64,000 nt of DNA. Source: CAYQDB01 sp964416195. Its GTDB lineage: Bacteria; Zixibacteria; MSB-5A5; GN15; FEB-12. The stretch covers positions 124,001-188,000 of the forward strand of contig CAYQDB010000002.1 of assembly GCA_964416195.1 (NCBI GenBank). Direction: 5' to 3'. Within the stretch, counting starts at the first letter, position 1, and the number at the start of each line of letters is the position of its first letter. This document shows, piece by piece, positions 26,075-34,844 of the stretch. Below the pieces are notes generated by a model. That model worked only from the letters and a program-made list of their open reading frames with translations. It did not search any database and was not told the DNA's origin. A program made the position numbers and the translations under genes.

Positions 26075-26107
26075 GGGTTTCAACTTGCCTGAGGAGAGGA
26101 GAAACCC
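26075..26107 (-). repeat. Hairpin between secG and tRNA-Leu
   Basis: GGGTTTC (26075-26081) and GAAACCC (26101-26107) form a perfect stem. A similar sequence with the same flanking AGTAGTA and GAGAAACCC lies upstream of tRNA-Pro at 62972-63012, so this may be a dispersed tRNA-associated repeat or a weak secG terminator. Confidence 0.5.
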
Positions 26108-26115
26108 AACAATGT

Positions 26116-26550
26116 CTAATTGCCCGGAGAGTCGATTGGCTGTTGCTGAGACTCTTCGTTGGGCAAGACCCGGATGTTCGGCCCGGAATCGGACGGAGGG
26201 ACAGCTTGTTGCTCTTGTTGTTGCTGCTGCATCATCCTCTCACGTTCCGCCTGTGCCTGACTGGTTACGGCAGACTCACTTGTAGTGGCGCTGGGCGTCC
26301 TACCACGGGTGCGGCCACTGGCGGACATGAACGCCAAAGCGGCGCAGTTAACCATAAACAACACAGCCAGTACAGTAGTCGCTTTCGACAGGAAAGATGC
26401 TGCTCCCCGTCCGCCAAAAACAGCTCCCGAAATACCGGCGCCGCCGAATGCCGACCCTGCCAGACCTTCACCTTTACTGGACTGCATGAGCACAACCAAG
26501 ATCAGGCTGATGCTGACGATTACATGAAATATTACCCAGACAGCAAACAA
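26116..26550 (-). CDS. secG: Protein-export translocase subunit SecG
   Basis: 144 residues. Two membrane segments frame the conserved VLMQSSKGEGLAGSAFGG loop and FLSKATTVLAVLF, diagnostic for SecG, the small non-essential partner of SecYE. The C-terminal 70 residues are Gln/Pro-rich and likely disordered. TTG start with GGAGGAATAACGC upstream. Three bases after tpiA; tpiA-secG linkage is common across bacteria. Confidence 0.93.
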   Translation of the reverse strand: MFAVWVIFHVIVSISLILVVLMQSSKGEGLAGSAFGGAGISGAVFGGRGAASFLSKATTVLAVLFMVNCAALAFMSASGRTRGRTPSATTSESAVTSQAQAERERMMQQQQQEQQAVPPSDSGPNIRVLPNEESQQQPIDSPGN

Positions 26551-26553
26551 GCG

Positions 26554-27315
26554 TTATTCCTCCATTTGTACAGCATTTATAATCTCAACAAAGTCAACCG
26601 CCTTCAAAGATGCCCCCCCAACGAGGGCGCCATCAATATCGGGCTGCACTAACAGATCGCGAGCGTTCCCCGGTTTCACTGAGCCGCCGTACAGTATAGA
26701 GAGCGTCTCGGCAGCCTCTGAGCCATACTCGGTCACCTTATGCCGTATGAATTTGTGGACCGCCTGTGCCATTTCCGGCGTGGCGGTTTTCCCGGTTCCG
26801 ATGGCCCAGACTGGCTCATACGCAAGGATCGCTTTAGCGATCAAATCAACTGGCAGACCTGCCAGTGTTCCGTCAACTTGTGTGCCGACGACCTGCTCGG
26901 TCTGCCCGGTTTCTCTTTGCTCCAGAGTCTCACCAACACAAATGATTGGTATCAAACCCACTGAAGAGGCGGCTTTTGCTTTGGCATTGACCAAGCCATC
27001 GTTCTCGGCATGGTACTGCCGCCTCTCGGAGTGACCCAAGATAACATACGTGACGCCTACTGTCAAGAGCATGTTGGCGGCTACTTCGCCGGTATATGCG
27101 CCGCTTTCATGCTGCGACATGTCCTGAGCGCCGAGAGCTATGGGGCTTCCTTTCAGCAGCTTAGCTGCAATATGGAGAGATGTAAAGGGAGGACATACAA
27201 TCATTTTGGCCAACCCGTTGCCGTAGTTGCTGTCGAGGAGCTCTTTGATCAGCTCTTCCGTCTGCGGGATAGTGCCGTTCATCTTCCAGTTGCCGGCGAT
27301 GATCTTCGGTCGCAT
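26554..27315 (-). CDS. tpiA: Triosephosphate isomerase
   Basis: Glycolysis, interconverts DHAP and glyceraldehyde 3-phosphate. 253 residues with Lys in AGNWKMNG, His in VILGHSERRQ, catalytic Glu in AYEPVWAIGTGKTAT and the phosphate loop SILYGGSVKP. ATG 27315 is used (reading MRPKIIAGNWKMN), overlapping the end of pgk by the last bases; a TTG nine bases upstream is less likely. Part of the pfp-gap-pgk-tpiA-secG operon. Confidence 0.97.
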   Translation of the reverse strand: MRPKIIAGNWKMNGTIPQTEELIKELLDSNYGNGLAKMIVCPPFTSLHIAAKLLKGSPIALGAQDMSQHESGAYTGEVAANMLLTVGVTYVILGHSERRQYHAENDGLVNAKAKAASSVGLIPIICVGETLEQRETGQTEQVVGTQVDGTLAGLPVDLIAKAILAYEPVWAIGTGKTATPEMAQAVHKFIRHKVTEYGSEAAETLSILYGGSVKPGNARDLLVQPDIDGALVGGASLKAVDFVEIINAVQMEE

Positions 27316-27316
27316 A

Positions 27317-28531
27317 TCAAACAACCTTGACTGTGGGCAGGTTGGTCAGGGCTTCCACGCCAGGGAGCTTTTTGCCTTCAAGGAACTCGAGCGATGCTCC
27401 GCCGCCTGTGGAGATATGAGTCAGGCTGTTCTCGAGGCCGGCCTTGGCGATAGCTGAGGCCGAATCCCCACCTCCCACAATGGTTGTAGCTCCCTGGTCG
27501 GTCAGATTGGCCAGGAGTCTTGCAATCGCGAGTGTGCCCTCGGCAAATGGCTTGTGTTCAAACACTCCCATAGGGCCGTTCCAGATAATTGTCCGCGCAT
27601 CTGCAAGAGCTTCACTGAACAACTTGATAGTACTCGGTCCGATGTCGAGTCCCTTCATTCCATCCGGAATTTTGTCGATTGGTACAACGGTGGTCTGTGC
27701 ACTGTCTGAGATTTCCGGAGCAACCACAGCGTCGGTGGGAAAGATGAGCCTCGCTTGTGAGTTTTTCGCCTGTTCAAGAATCTCCCTGGCCAGCTCGACC
27801 TTATCATTTTCTACAAGGGAATCACCAATTGGATATCCCCGAGCCTTGGAAAATGTGAAGACCATACCGCCGCCGATAAGGAGCAGATCGACTCTGTTCA
27901 TGAGGTTGGTAATAACATCGATTTTACCTGATATCTTAGCTCCGCCCAAGATGGCTGCAAAGGGACGCCTGGGGTCTGCAAGCGCCTGTCCGAGGTACCT
28001 AAGTTCTTTTTCCATCAGGAAACCGGCCAGCGCCTGATTGAAGTAACGGGTAACTCCCTCTGTCGAGGTGTGCGCACGGTGGGCCGAGCCGAAGGCATCG
28101 TTGACATAGATGTCGGCTAACTCGGCAAGCTTTCGAGCAAAATCGGGGTCGTTTTTCTCTTCCTGAGGGTGGAAACGCAGGTTCTCCAGAAGCAGGCAGT
28201 CACCGTCTTTCATCTGACCGACCAGGTTCGCCGCCTCGGGCCCGATGCAATCCTCTGCAAAAGTGACATTCACCCCCAGAAGCTCGGACAAGCGCTTTGC
28301 CACCGGGCGTAGTGACATCTCCGGCACAGGCTTTCCCTTCGGTCGTCCGAGGTGAGAGCAGGCAATAACCATACCGCCATCATTCAGGACCTTCTCGATG
28401 GTCGGTAGAGCGGCACGGATGCGGCGATCGTCGGTGATGTTCTGGTTGGCGTCAAGCGGCACGTTGAAATCCACTCGCAAAAGAACCCTGTGGCCGCGGA
28501 AGTTTATATCGGAGACAGTCACTTTATTCAT
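27317..28531 (-). CDS. pgk: Phosphoglycerate kinase
   Basis: 404 residues, full length. N-terminal substrate region VLLRVDFNVPLDANQ, basic patch HLGRPKG, hinge ILGGAKISGKIDVI and C-terminal nucleotide loop TTIVGGGDSASAIAKAG. Generates ATP from 1,3-bisphosphoglycerate. Lies 24 bases after gap in the same operon. Confidence 0.97.
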   Translation of the reverse strand: MNKVTVSDINFRGHRVLLRVDFNVPLDANQNITDDRRIRAALPTIEKVLNDGGMVIACSHLGRPKGKPVPEMSLRPVAKRLSELLGVNVTFAEDCIGPEAANLVGQMKDGDCLLLENLRFHPQEEKNDPDFARKLAELADIYVNDAFGSAHRAHTSTEGVTRYFNQALAGFLMEKELRYLGQALADPRRPFAAILGGAKISGKIDVITNLMNRVDLLLIGGGMVFTFSKARGYPIGDSLVENDKVELAREILEQAKNSQARLIFPTDAVVAPEISDSAQTTVVPIDKIPDGMKGLDIGPSTIKLFSEALADARTIIWNGPMGVFEHKPFAEGTLAIARLLANLTDQGATTIVGGGDSASAIAKAGLENSLTHISTGGGASLEFLEGKKLPGVEALTNLPTVKVV

Positions 28532-28555
28532 TACATCGTTCCTCTAATTGAGTTT

Positions 28556-29542
28556 TCACATCATCATCAGCATCATATCGACCATTCGATTGGAAAAGCC
28601 CCATTCATTATCATACCAGCTGAACACTTTGACCAGTGTTCCTTGTACCGAGGTCAATTCACTATCGAAAACAGAGCCGTGGGGGTTACCGATAATGTCA
28701 CACGAGACGATCGGGTCTTCGCAGTATTCCAGCGTTTTGGAAAGAGGGCCACTGGAGGCTGCAGCTTTGAAAGCGGCGTTGATCTGTTCCACTGTAGCTT
28801 CTCTCTCCAGGATAGCCGTGAGATCGATGACTGAGCCGTTCGGTGTCGGGACACGTATCGCTACGCCATCCATTTTTCCCTTCAACTCCGGAATGACCTC
28901 AGCAATGGCCTTGGCAGCACCCGTGGTAGTTGGTACCATTGATACTGCCGCCGCGCGAGCTCTGCGAAGGTCCTTGTGAGGAGCGTCGAGGAGTCGCTGG
29001 TCAGCTGTGTACGAATGGGTCGTAGTCATAAATCCCTTGACAATGCCGAAGTTGTCCAGCAGCACCTTGGCCACCGGCGCCAGGCAGTTGGTGGTGCAGG
29101 AACCGATGGAGATAATGTGGTGCTTGCTCTTGTCATAGCTGTCAGAGTTGATGCCAGGGATAAAAGTGCCGTCATGTTCTTTGGCCGGAGCTGAAATGAG
29201 GACCTTCTTGGCGCCGGCGTCTATATGTTTTTGCGCCGTTTCCTTCGTGCGGAAAAGACCCGTACACTCCAGCACAATATCGGCTCCAAGTTCTCCCCAT
29301 GGGAGCTTGGCCGGGTCTCTCTCGGCCATGATCGGTATTTTCTTGCCGCCAACCACTAGATCATTGCCCTCTGTGTGAACGTCCTCCGGGTAGCGGCCGT
29401 GGACGGAATCATATTTCAGAAGGTGCGCAAGCGTCCCGGCATCGGTGATGTCGTTGATACCGACAAACTTGATCTTCTTCCCATGAGCAGATTTGAACAC
29501 CAGTCGCCCGATTCTTCCAAATCCATTGATTCCAACTTTCAT
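28556..29542 (-). CDS. gap: Glyceraldehyde-3-phosphate dehydrogenase, type I
   Basis: 328 residues. NAD-binding motif KVGINGFGRIGRLVFKSA, catalytic Cys in GSCTTNCLAPVAKVL and the phosphate site TTTGAAKAI. The ATG overlaps the stop of the beta-barrel gene (ATGA) with its ribosome site CGGAGG inside that gene, so translation is coupled. The active-site strand reads IISIGSCTTNC where many homologues have ISNASCTTNC, a mild change. Confidence 0.96.
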   Translation of the reverse strand: MKVGINGFGRIGRLVFKSAHGKKIKFVGINDITDAGTLAHLLKYDSVHGRYPEDVHTEGNDLVVGGKKIPIMAERDPAKLPWGELGADIVLECTGLFRTKETAQKHIDAGAKKVLISAPAKEHDGTFIPGINSDSYDKSKHHIISIGSCTTNCLAPVAKVLLDNFGIVKGFMTTTHSYTADQRLLDAPHKDLRRARAAAVSMVPTTTGAAKAIAEVIPELKGKMDGVAIRVPTPNGSVIDLTAILEREATVEQINAAFKAAASSGPLSKTLEYCEDPIVSCDIIGNPHGSVFDSELTSVQGTLVKVFSWYDNEWGFSNRMVDMMLMMM

Positions 29543-30231
29543 TTGTGCCTCCGTGCATTAGAAACTTCCAACTCTTTCGAACGATAAAGGTACTTAACTC
29601 CAATGGTAAAAGCAATAGCATCGTAGTCGCGGATTGTTTGCAGCCCTTTTGAAAACTCAATCGGCATGTACTTGATGCCGGCTTCCAGGCCAATTTTTTT
29701 GCCGATGGGCCAGTCGATTCCTCCCCCGAGAACATAGTTGAGATTTGTGCCCGATTGCTCCTCAACGCCGAAGTAGTAGACATCGCCGGAGGTGGTAAAC
29801 TGAACAGTGCGTCGTCCATAATAAAGGCCGCCGCCCGCCGAGAGGTACGGTTGAAATCTCAACTTCACGGAGGCCAGAGGATAGAGCTTTAACTGCAGGA
29901 GAATCGGATGCACCAGGACGTTGCCGATATTCGTGGTGTTTCCCTCCCTGAAAGTTACGGAACCTCTGTTGACAACACCGACAGATAATTCCAGCATTGC
30001 CTGTGGGGCCAGACGGTAGGCAAAGCAACCCTCAAAATATAACGAAGCTTCCTTGAAGCTGGTCTCGACTGTTCCCGGGGAGTCGGTGGGACTGCCACCA
30101 TTGTTTGCCCAGATGCCCAGACGGATTCCTGCCTGGTGCATTTTGTTGAACAGCAGATACTTGTCAGACTGATCCGGTTTGGCTTGAGCCATCCCCCAGC
30201 TAGCTGGAAGCAGAAGAATGAAGTACAGCAT
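29539..30231 (-). CDS. Outer-membrane beta-barrel protein of unknown function
   Basis: 230 residues. ATG 30231 gives a signal peptide (LYFILLLPASWGMAQA) and starts after the phosphofructokinase stop. The rest alternates hydrophobic and polar residues with aromatic girdle positions (AGIRLGIWANNGG, SAGGGLYYGRRTV, GVKYLYR at the end), as in eight-stranded OmpW/OmpA-like barrels. It is inserted between phosphofructokinase and gap genes and overlaps gap by four bases, so it is co-expressed with glycolysis. Could be a sugar channel, but no pore motif can be claimed. Confidence 0.72.
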   Translation of the reverse strand: MLYFILLLPASWGMAQAKPDQSDKYLLFNKMHQAGIRLGIWANNGGSPTDSPGTVETSFKEASLYFEGCFAYRLAPQAMLELSVGVVNRGSVTFREGNTTNIGNVLVHPILLQLKLYPLASVKLRFQPYLSAGGGLYYGRRTVQFTTSGDVYYFGVEEQSGTNLNYVLGGGIDWPIGKKIGLEAGIKYMPIEFSKGLQTIRDYDAIAFTIGVKYLYRSKELEVSNARRHK

Positions 30232-30238
30232 CAGATGC

Positions 30239-31282
30239 CTAACCAAAGAACACCTCCGCGATTTCGTAGAATTCACGGTTTATAATTCTTACTTCTTTCA
30301 TCGCTTCAGCCAGCGGCGTGCTGGTAATCTTGTTACCGCGCAGAGCGACCATCTTGCCAAAGTCTCCCCGGTGAACCAAATCGATGGCGTGGATACCATA
30401 GCGGGTGGAAAGCACTCGATCGTAGGCCGACGGAGTCCCACCTCTCTGGGTGTGGCCGAGGGTTACGGTGCGGCAGTCATAGCCGGTCTTCTCGCGAATT
30501 GCAATTGCGAGGACGTGAGCGATTCCCCCTAACCGGACATGGCCAAATTCGTCCTTCTCGTGGTCAAATGTCACCGCCTGTGCTTTGCCGTTCTTGCCCT
30601 TGAGCGTGACGCCCTCAGCAGCGACAATCACTGAATACTCTTCCCCTCGGGCGTGACGTTTAACAATCTTGCTGATCACATCCTCCATGTCGACAGGGAA
30701 CTCCGGTACCAGGATGAGGTGCGCTCCGCCCGCAACGCCAGCATGGAGGGCTATCCAGCCTGCGTGGCGACCCATTACTTCAACGATAATCACTCGGTTG
30801 TGCGATTCTGCGGTCGAACGGACACGGTCGATGGCCTCGGTAGCAATGATGACAGCAGTGTCGAAACCAAACGTCTGGTCGGTGCCGGAGACGTCATTGT
30901 CAATTGTCTTAGGTATCCCGACAATCTTTACTCCCTCACTGCTAAGTCTGTTGGCCACACCAAGAGTGTCTTCCCCACCAACAGGAATTAGGGCGTCAAG
31001 TTTGTACTTTTTGATGCTCTTCTTAACTGTTTCCGGGCCATCCCTGTGTTTGTAAGGGTTGGTGCGGGATGTCTTCAGAATTGTCCCGCCAAGATCAAGA
31101 ATGTCGATAACATCCTCTATTAACAGGGGTGCCACCCGACCTCCCTCCAACAGGCCCTGCCAACCTCCGTAAATGCCGTAGATGCTGTCCTTATAACAGG
31201 AAATGCCCTTGGTCACAATAGCTCTGATGACCGCATTCAGGCCGGGACAGTCTCCGCCGCCGGTAAGCACGCCTATGTTCAT
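30239..31282 (-). CDS. 6-phosphofructokinase, predicted pyrophosphate-dependent
   Basis: 347 residues. Phosphofructokinase fold with LTGGGDCPGLNAVIRAI and substrate motif EVMGRHAGWIALH. The phosphoryl donor motifs are VGGEDTLG and PKTIDND: Asp at the position equivalent to 104 of E. coli PfkA and Lys at 124, the combination known for PPi-dependent enzymes such as that of Amycolatopsis, whereas ATP-PFK has Gly at both. So the enzyme probably uses pyrophosphate and works reversibly. ATG 31282 is preferred over GTG 31297. First gene of the glycolytic operon. Confidence 0.9.
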   Translation of the reverse strand: MNIGVLTGGGDCPGLNAVIRAIVTKGISCYKDSIYGIYGGWQGLLEGGRVAPLLIEDVIDILDLGGTILKTSRTNPYKHRDGPETVKKSIKKYKLDALIPVGGEDTLGVANRLSSEGVKIVGIPKTIDNDVSGTDQTFGFDTAVIIATEAIDRVRSTAESHNRVIIVEVMGRHAGWIALHAGVAGGAHLILVPEFPVDMEDVISKIVKRHARGEEYSVIVAAEGVTLKGKNGKAQAVTFDHEKDEFGHVRLGGIAHVLAIAIREKTGYDCRTVTLGHTQRGGTPSAYDRVLSTRYGIHAIDLVHRGDFGKMVALRGNKITSTPLAEAMKEVRIINREFYEIAEVFFG

Positions 31283-31428
31283 AGTCTTGTTTCCCACTTA
31301 ACCACATTTGCCAAGTATAAACATACATACAGCCCGTTGTATATCAATCTGTTCACGTCCTTTGAAGCTATGCCTACGCCTTTTTGTCTCGTGTCGGTCC
31401 TATGTAAGAGATGTTGCGCTTCACCTAA

Positions 31429-33006
31429 CTATCTATCGGCATCGTAGAAAATGAGTCTACTCTGGTTGTAATCGAAGAGGACGTTGAAATTCTCTAATAT
31501 CAGGTTCCCGATATTCCCTGCCAGTTCCTGTGAGCCTGCCAGGCCGGCCGATGAGTCAGGCAGGATGACGCGCAGCGATTGTATCAGGATATCCCCTACC
31601 TTGAATGTGGCTGCAAAGGCAGTCTTGGCTGTCAGGCCGCCACCGACCCCGCCAAACGTCTCCGGATTATCCCGAATGTCATCCAGTTTTCTGTCAAGCT
31701 TATGGGCTCGAGCGAATTTCTGGTGTATGATCAACCCTAAGGCGTTTCCAAGATCAACGATGAAATCCCCGGGAATGCCATTAAGCTCTCCCTGCACTGT
31801 GGGAACCATCATGGTCAGGTGGAAAGGGACCTCCACACCGCCTTCCGGAGGCTCGAAATGATCGGGATTGTAGACAGTAAGCGTTGAATCTCGGTAGGCC
31901 ACCAACACAGGAAAGCGGGAAAGGAAGTCGTAGCCCAACAGTCCACCAAAACTCTCCGCGTCTGTGCTTGTGCGGCGCAGCACCGATAGGTCAAGACTTC
32001 CAGCCACCTGGTTATAGAGAGTCAGGCGACCGATTGAGACAGAATCGGTTTTTACCAGGTCGACTTCCTCGAATCCGCTCAGTCCCCGTGCTGGGAGTGT
32101 CCCCACCACCGGAAGCTTCAATTCGTCCACGACCGGCTTGTGCAGGATATTGGCTGACGATCCTGAATCGAGAATGAACAGGGCTTTTCTCTTGCCATTG
32201 ATAATCACAGGTAGCCGGATATGGCCCGCACGGTATTCAATGGGGATTTCCACATAGCGTGCGCCTTGCGGAAAATGGTAATCTGCCGCCCCGGTCTTCG
32301 GCGCTGAGAAGATGGACATGTCGATGGGGATGTTCGGCTCAACCGTGTCGATTTCGAATTCAGAGAACAGCCCCGCCTCCTCAGCAACTGCTTTGGAGTA
32401 AAACGGTATCAGAATTCCTGCGACTTTCCGGTATTTGTCGATGTATGTCACGGTATTGAAGTTGTCCAAGCGGGACACCATCAGCATTCTCAGCCCGGTG
32501 TCGGGATCAAAGTATGCCAGGACAGTGTCGGTATTGAAGGGGTAGAAGGCGACTTCGTGATAGCTCTGTCCGCCTCTGATCGTTTTGCCGAGGTACTCCC
32601 TGCCGCCCTCGAGTTGCTCCGGCAGAAGATATGAAAACGACTCAAAGTATAGGTTTTTCAACAGCTCCTGTTTCTCATATCCCTGCAGTTGTGACACCTG
32701 TCTATTGTGATCCATCTGCCAGGCAGTTTGTCCGTCGTAGGCCTGAACCAAGCTGAAATCGTCAAAGCTCACCTTGACATAGAACCTATCCGGCAGCACG
32801 AAATACTGATCGAACCGCCCCTGCAAACCGTTCAAATCGACTGAACCCTTCGCATGGTAAGATGTCAGGAGCTTCAGGCTGTCATATGCTTCGGGGCCTC
32901 CGATGGATACCACCAGCAGCGAATCAAGGTCGAAAGCGTGGAGTTGAGCGGCCGTGGCTAGCGCGATTAGAATGAGCGCAAATGCTAATGTCTTTTTTAG
33001 AGTCAT
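31429..33006 (-). CDS. Secreted protein with LolA-like domain and two retropepsin-like domains
   Basis: 525 residues with signal peptide (LAFALILIALATAAQLHAF). Residues about 45-240 resemble outer-membrane lipoprotein-sorting (LolA/DUF4292-like) beta sheets. Two aspartyl-protease-like units follow: ALFILDSGSSANILHKPVV with LLGYDFLSRFPV, then GDFIVDLGNALGLIIHQKF. The first keeps the catalytic DSG; the second has DLG, so at most one half is fully conventional. Such periplasmic pepsin-like proteins are common in FCB genomes; substrate unknown. No operon partner on the same strand within 180 bases except the receiver gene upstream. Confidence 0.75.
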   Translation of the reverse strand: MTLKKTLAFALILIALATAAQLHAFDLDSLLVVSIGGPEAYDSLKLLTSYHAKGSVDLNGLQGRFDQYFVLPDRFYVKVSFDDFSLVQAYDGQTAWQMDHNRQVSQLQGYEKQELLKNLYFESFSYLLPEQLEGGREYLGKTIRGGQSYHEVAFYPFNTDTVLAYFDPDTGLRMLMVSRLDNFNTVTYIDKYRKVAGILIPFYSKAVAEEAGLFSEFEIDTVEPNIPIDMSIFSAPKTGAADYHFPQGARYVEIPIEYRAGHIRLPVIINGKRKALFILDSGSSANILHKPVVDELKLPVVGTLPARGLSGFEEVDLVKTDSVSIGRLTLYNQVAGSLDLSVLRRTSTDAESFGGLLGYDFLSRFPVLVAYRDSTLTVYNPDHFEPPEGGVEVPFHLTMMVPTVQGELNGIPGDFIVDLGNALGLIIHQKFARAHKLDRKLDDIRDNPETFGGVGGGLTAKTAFAATFKVGDILIQSLRVILPDSSAGLAGSQELAGNIGNLILENFNVLFDYNQSRLIFYDADR

Positions 33007-33146
33007 AATTGCTGAAGTTATACAACAATTGTGGGCAATACGCCAAGCGTTTTCTTAGCCAAACCTGTCACTATTGCTGACCTTGATATGGCAGTGCCGC
33101 GTCGCATGGTGTATTCGGCCTTGTCGGGGGGGAGTCGCTTCTGAAA

Positions 33147-33180
33147 CAAAAGAGCCGGGCCGTAAAGCCTGGCCTGGGCT
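33147..33180 (-). terminator. Terminator of the receiver-domain gene
   Basis: On the minus strand AGCC-CA-GGCC pairs with GGCC-C-GGCT and is followed by CTTTTGTTT, about ten bases after the stop of the gene at 33191. Confidence 0.65.
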
Positions 33181-33190
33181 GTGGGCGGGC

Positions 33191-33559
33191 TTAGTTATTG
33201 ATATACTTGCCCAGAATCTGGTTCATGCGGGAAGTCATCTTGGAGTTTGGGAAGACCTCTGTTGCTCCTGCGGTGAGGGCGGCTTTCATCTGGTCTTTCA
33301 GCACCTTCGGAGAGTAGCAAACGATCGGGATTCGCATAGTTGCTCCGTAAGAGCGAAGCTTGTTAATCAAGGACGGCGCCTCAATTCCATTCAGGTTCAA
33401 GTCGATTATGATCAGGTCGGGGTGCATTTCCTGTGCCTTGGTAAAGATATCTTCGGAGCGAATTGCCTTGATTCCCTCAGCCTCAAGGCTGTCGAGGACA
33501 GTCATTATCTTGGAAGTAAAGATCATGTTGTTGGCGGCAATAATTACTTTTTTGTTCAT
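33191..33559 (-). CDS. Stand-alone receiver domain, probably atypical (pseudo-receiver)
   Basis: 122 residues, a single CheY-like fold with no output domain. The phospho-acceptor Asp is present (LIIIDLNLNG, D53), but the paired acidic Mg ligands are Asn-Asn (IIAANNM, N10-N11) and the conserved Lys region reads VFPNSKM. Mg-dependent phosphorylation is therefore doubtful; such proteins often signal by binding. No histidine kinase is nearby. ATG 33559. Confidence 0.8.
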   Translation of the reverse strand: MNKKVIIAANNMIFTSKIMTVLDSLEAEGIKAIRSEDIFTKAQEMHPDLIIIDLNLNGIEAPSLINKLRSYGATMRIPIVCYSPKVLKDQMKAALTAGATEVFPNSKMTSRMNQILGKYINN

Positions 33560-33873
33560 ACTCTCAAATCCATTCTTAATGATTCATCCTTAATACATAC
33601 ACCTGCGCGCCAATATCGTTCAAGTGTTCGAAATCGAATATAAGTAATCTCTGCCAAAAAAGCAACTGTCCGATGCGAAAAAGGCCTGCGCAACGCCACT
33701 ACTTACCCTTATCTCTCTCTATCGCAACAAGATACGACAGCATTCTATCATCTGATCGCTTGAGAGGATCTTTTTTGTTGATTTGCTTGAGACAGCGGGC
33801 ATTGAATTACTCAGATTGTAGAGGTAAACTACGGCATAACTTTGCTACTGCACACCAGCCTGAGGACGGCACA

Positions 33874-34785
33874 ATGCGATGCAATTTACTGAACCAGAAG
33901 TGCTTTTGGGGTGTGTTATCTGCTATTCTTGCTATTTTTGCTCTCTTCGGCTACAGTGTGGTGGAGGCAAAAGGAAAAACGCTGCACAAGGAGATCTGCA
34001 TTACTTTCGATGAATTGCCTGTCGCTGAGTCATTCGATTCTCTGAACCGGCCGGTGATTACAAGCCAGATTCTCCAGGCTTTGAAGAAGCACGATGTCAA
34101 GGCAGCCGGTTTCGTGGTGGGGGCAAGGATTGGCAGCAGCTTTGACCTCCTGGGTGAGTGGTTAAACTCGGGTCACGTGTTAGGTAATCTCACCTACTCG
34201 TATCAGGACCTCAATGAGATGGGTATTGAGCAGTTCATCAGAGATATCGCTGCTGGCAGTGAAGCGGTTGAGACTATGCTGGCAGGTTTCGGCCAGAGAA
34301 AACGCTATTTCCGCTACCCCTACCTGCATTACGGTACCACTCTTAAGGCCAAACGCCAGATCAAGCTATACCTGGATGAGCATAACATTGTTATTGCTCA
34401 TGCGACTGTGGTTGTCGAGGACTACCTGTACAACCTGTCGCTGGAGAAGATGAGGGCAAAACCCGACACTTCGGAGCTTGGCGCTCTGCGTTATGAATAC
34501 ATTGCTCATGTCCTCGAGGAAGTCGAACGCTGTGAACAGGTGGCTAAAGAAGTATTCAAGCGGTCTGTACGCCACATCTTGCAGCTTCGGGCTAACCGCC
34601 TCAATGCGCTGTTTCTTGATGCCTTGCTGGCGGCGCTCGAAGATATGGGTTACGAGTTTGTCTCTCTCGATTATGCTTTGCAAGATAAACTGTACTCTGC
34701 CGATGAGGCCTATTTTGGCCTTCGCGGGGTTGGCTACCTTGATATGCTCAAAAACAGCGACCCCGATCTGCTGCCGGCGAAGTAG
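33874..34785 (+). CDS. Polysaccharide deacetylase (NodB-like) family protein lacking zinc-binding histidines
   Basis: 303 residues. ATG 33874 has GAGGA nine bases upstream and begins a signal peptide/anchor (GVLSAILAIFALFGYSVVEA); the frame is open further left but that part is not protein-like. NodB motif 1 is ITFDELP (usually TFDDGP). Motif 2, usually GNHT.SH, reads GNLTYSYQDL, so both His ligands are lost (Leu106, Tyr110). Motif 3 is FRYPYLHYG. Likely a non-catalytic or altered member, perhaps sugar-binding in the periplasm. Monocistronic. Confidence 0.75.
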   Translation: MRCNLLNQKCFWGVLSAILAIFALFGYSVVEAKGKTLHKEICITFDELPVAESFDSLNRPVITSQILQALKKHDVKAAGFVVGARIGSSFDLLGEWLNSGHVLGNLTYSYQDLNEMGIEQFIRDIAAGSEAVETMLAGFGQRKRYFRYPYLHYGTTLKAKRQIKLYLDEHNIVIAHATVVVEDYLYNLSLEKMRAKPDTSELGALRYEYIAHVLEEVERCEQVAKEVFKRSVRHILQLRANRLNALFLDALLAALEDMGYEFVSLDYALQDKLYSADEAYFGLRGVGYLDMLKNSDPDLLPAK

Positions 34786-34844
34786 CTTAATCACTATCGC
34801 AAGGATCGTGGGGACTCATAAGCGCTTATTCCGGTCTGCATACG

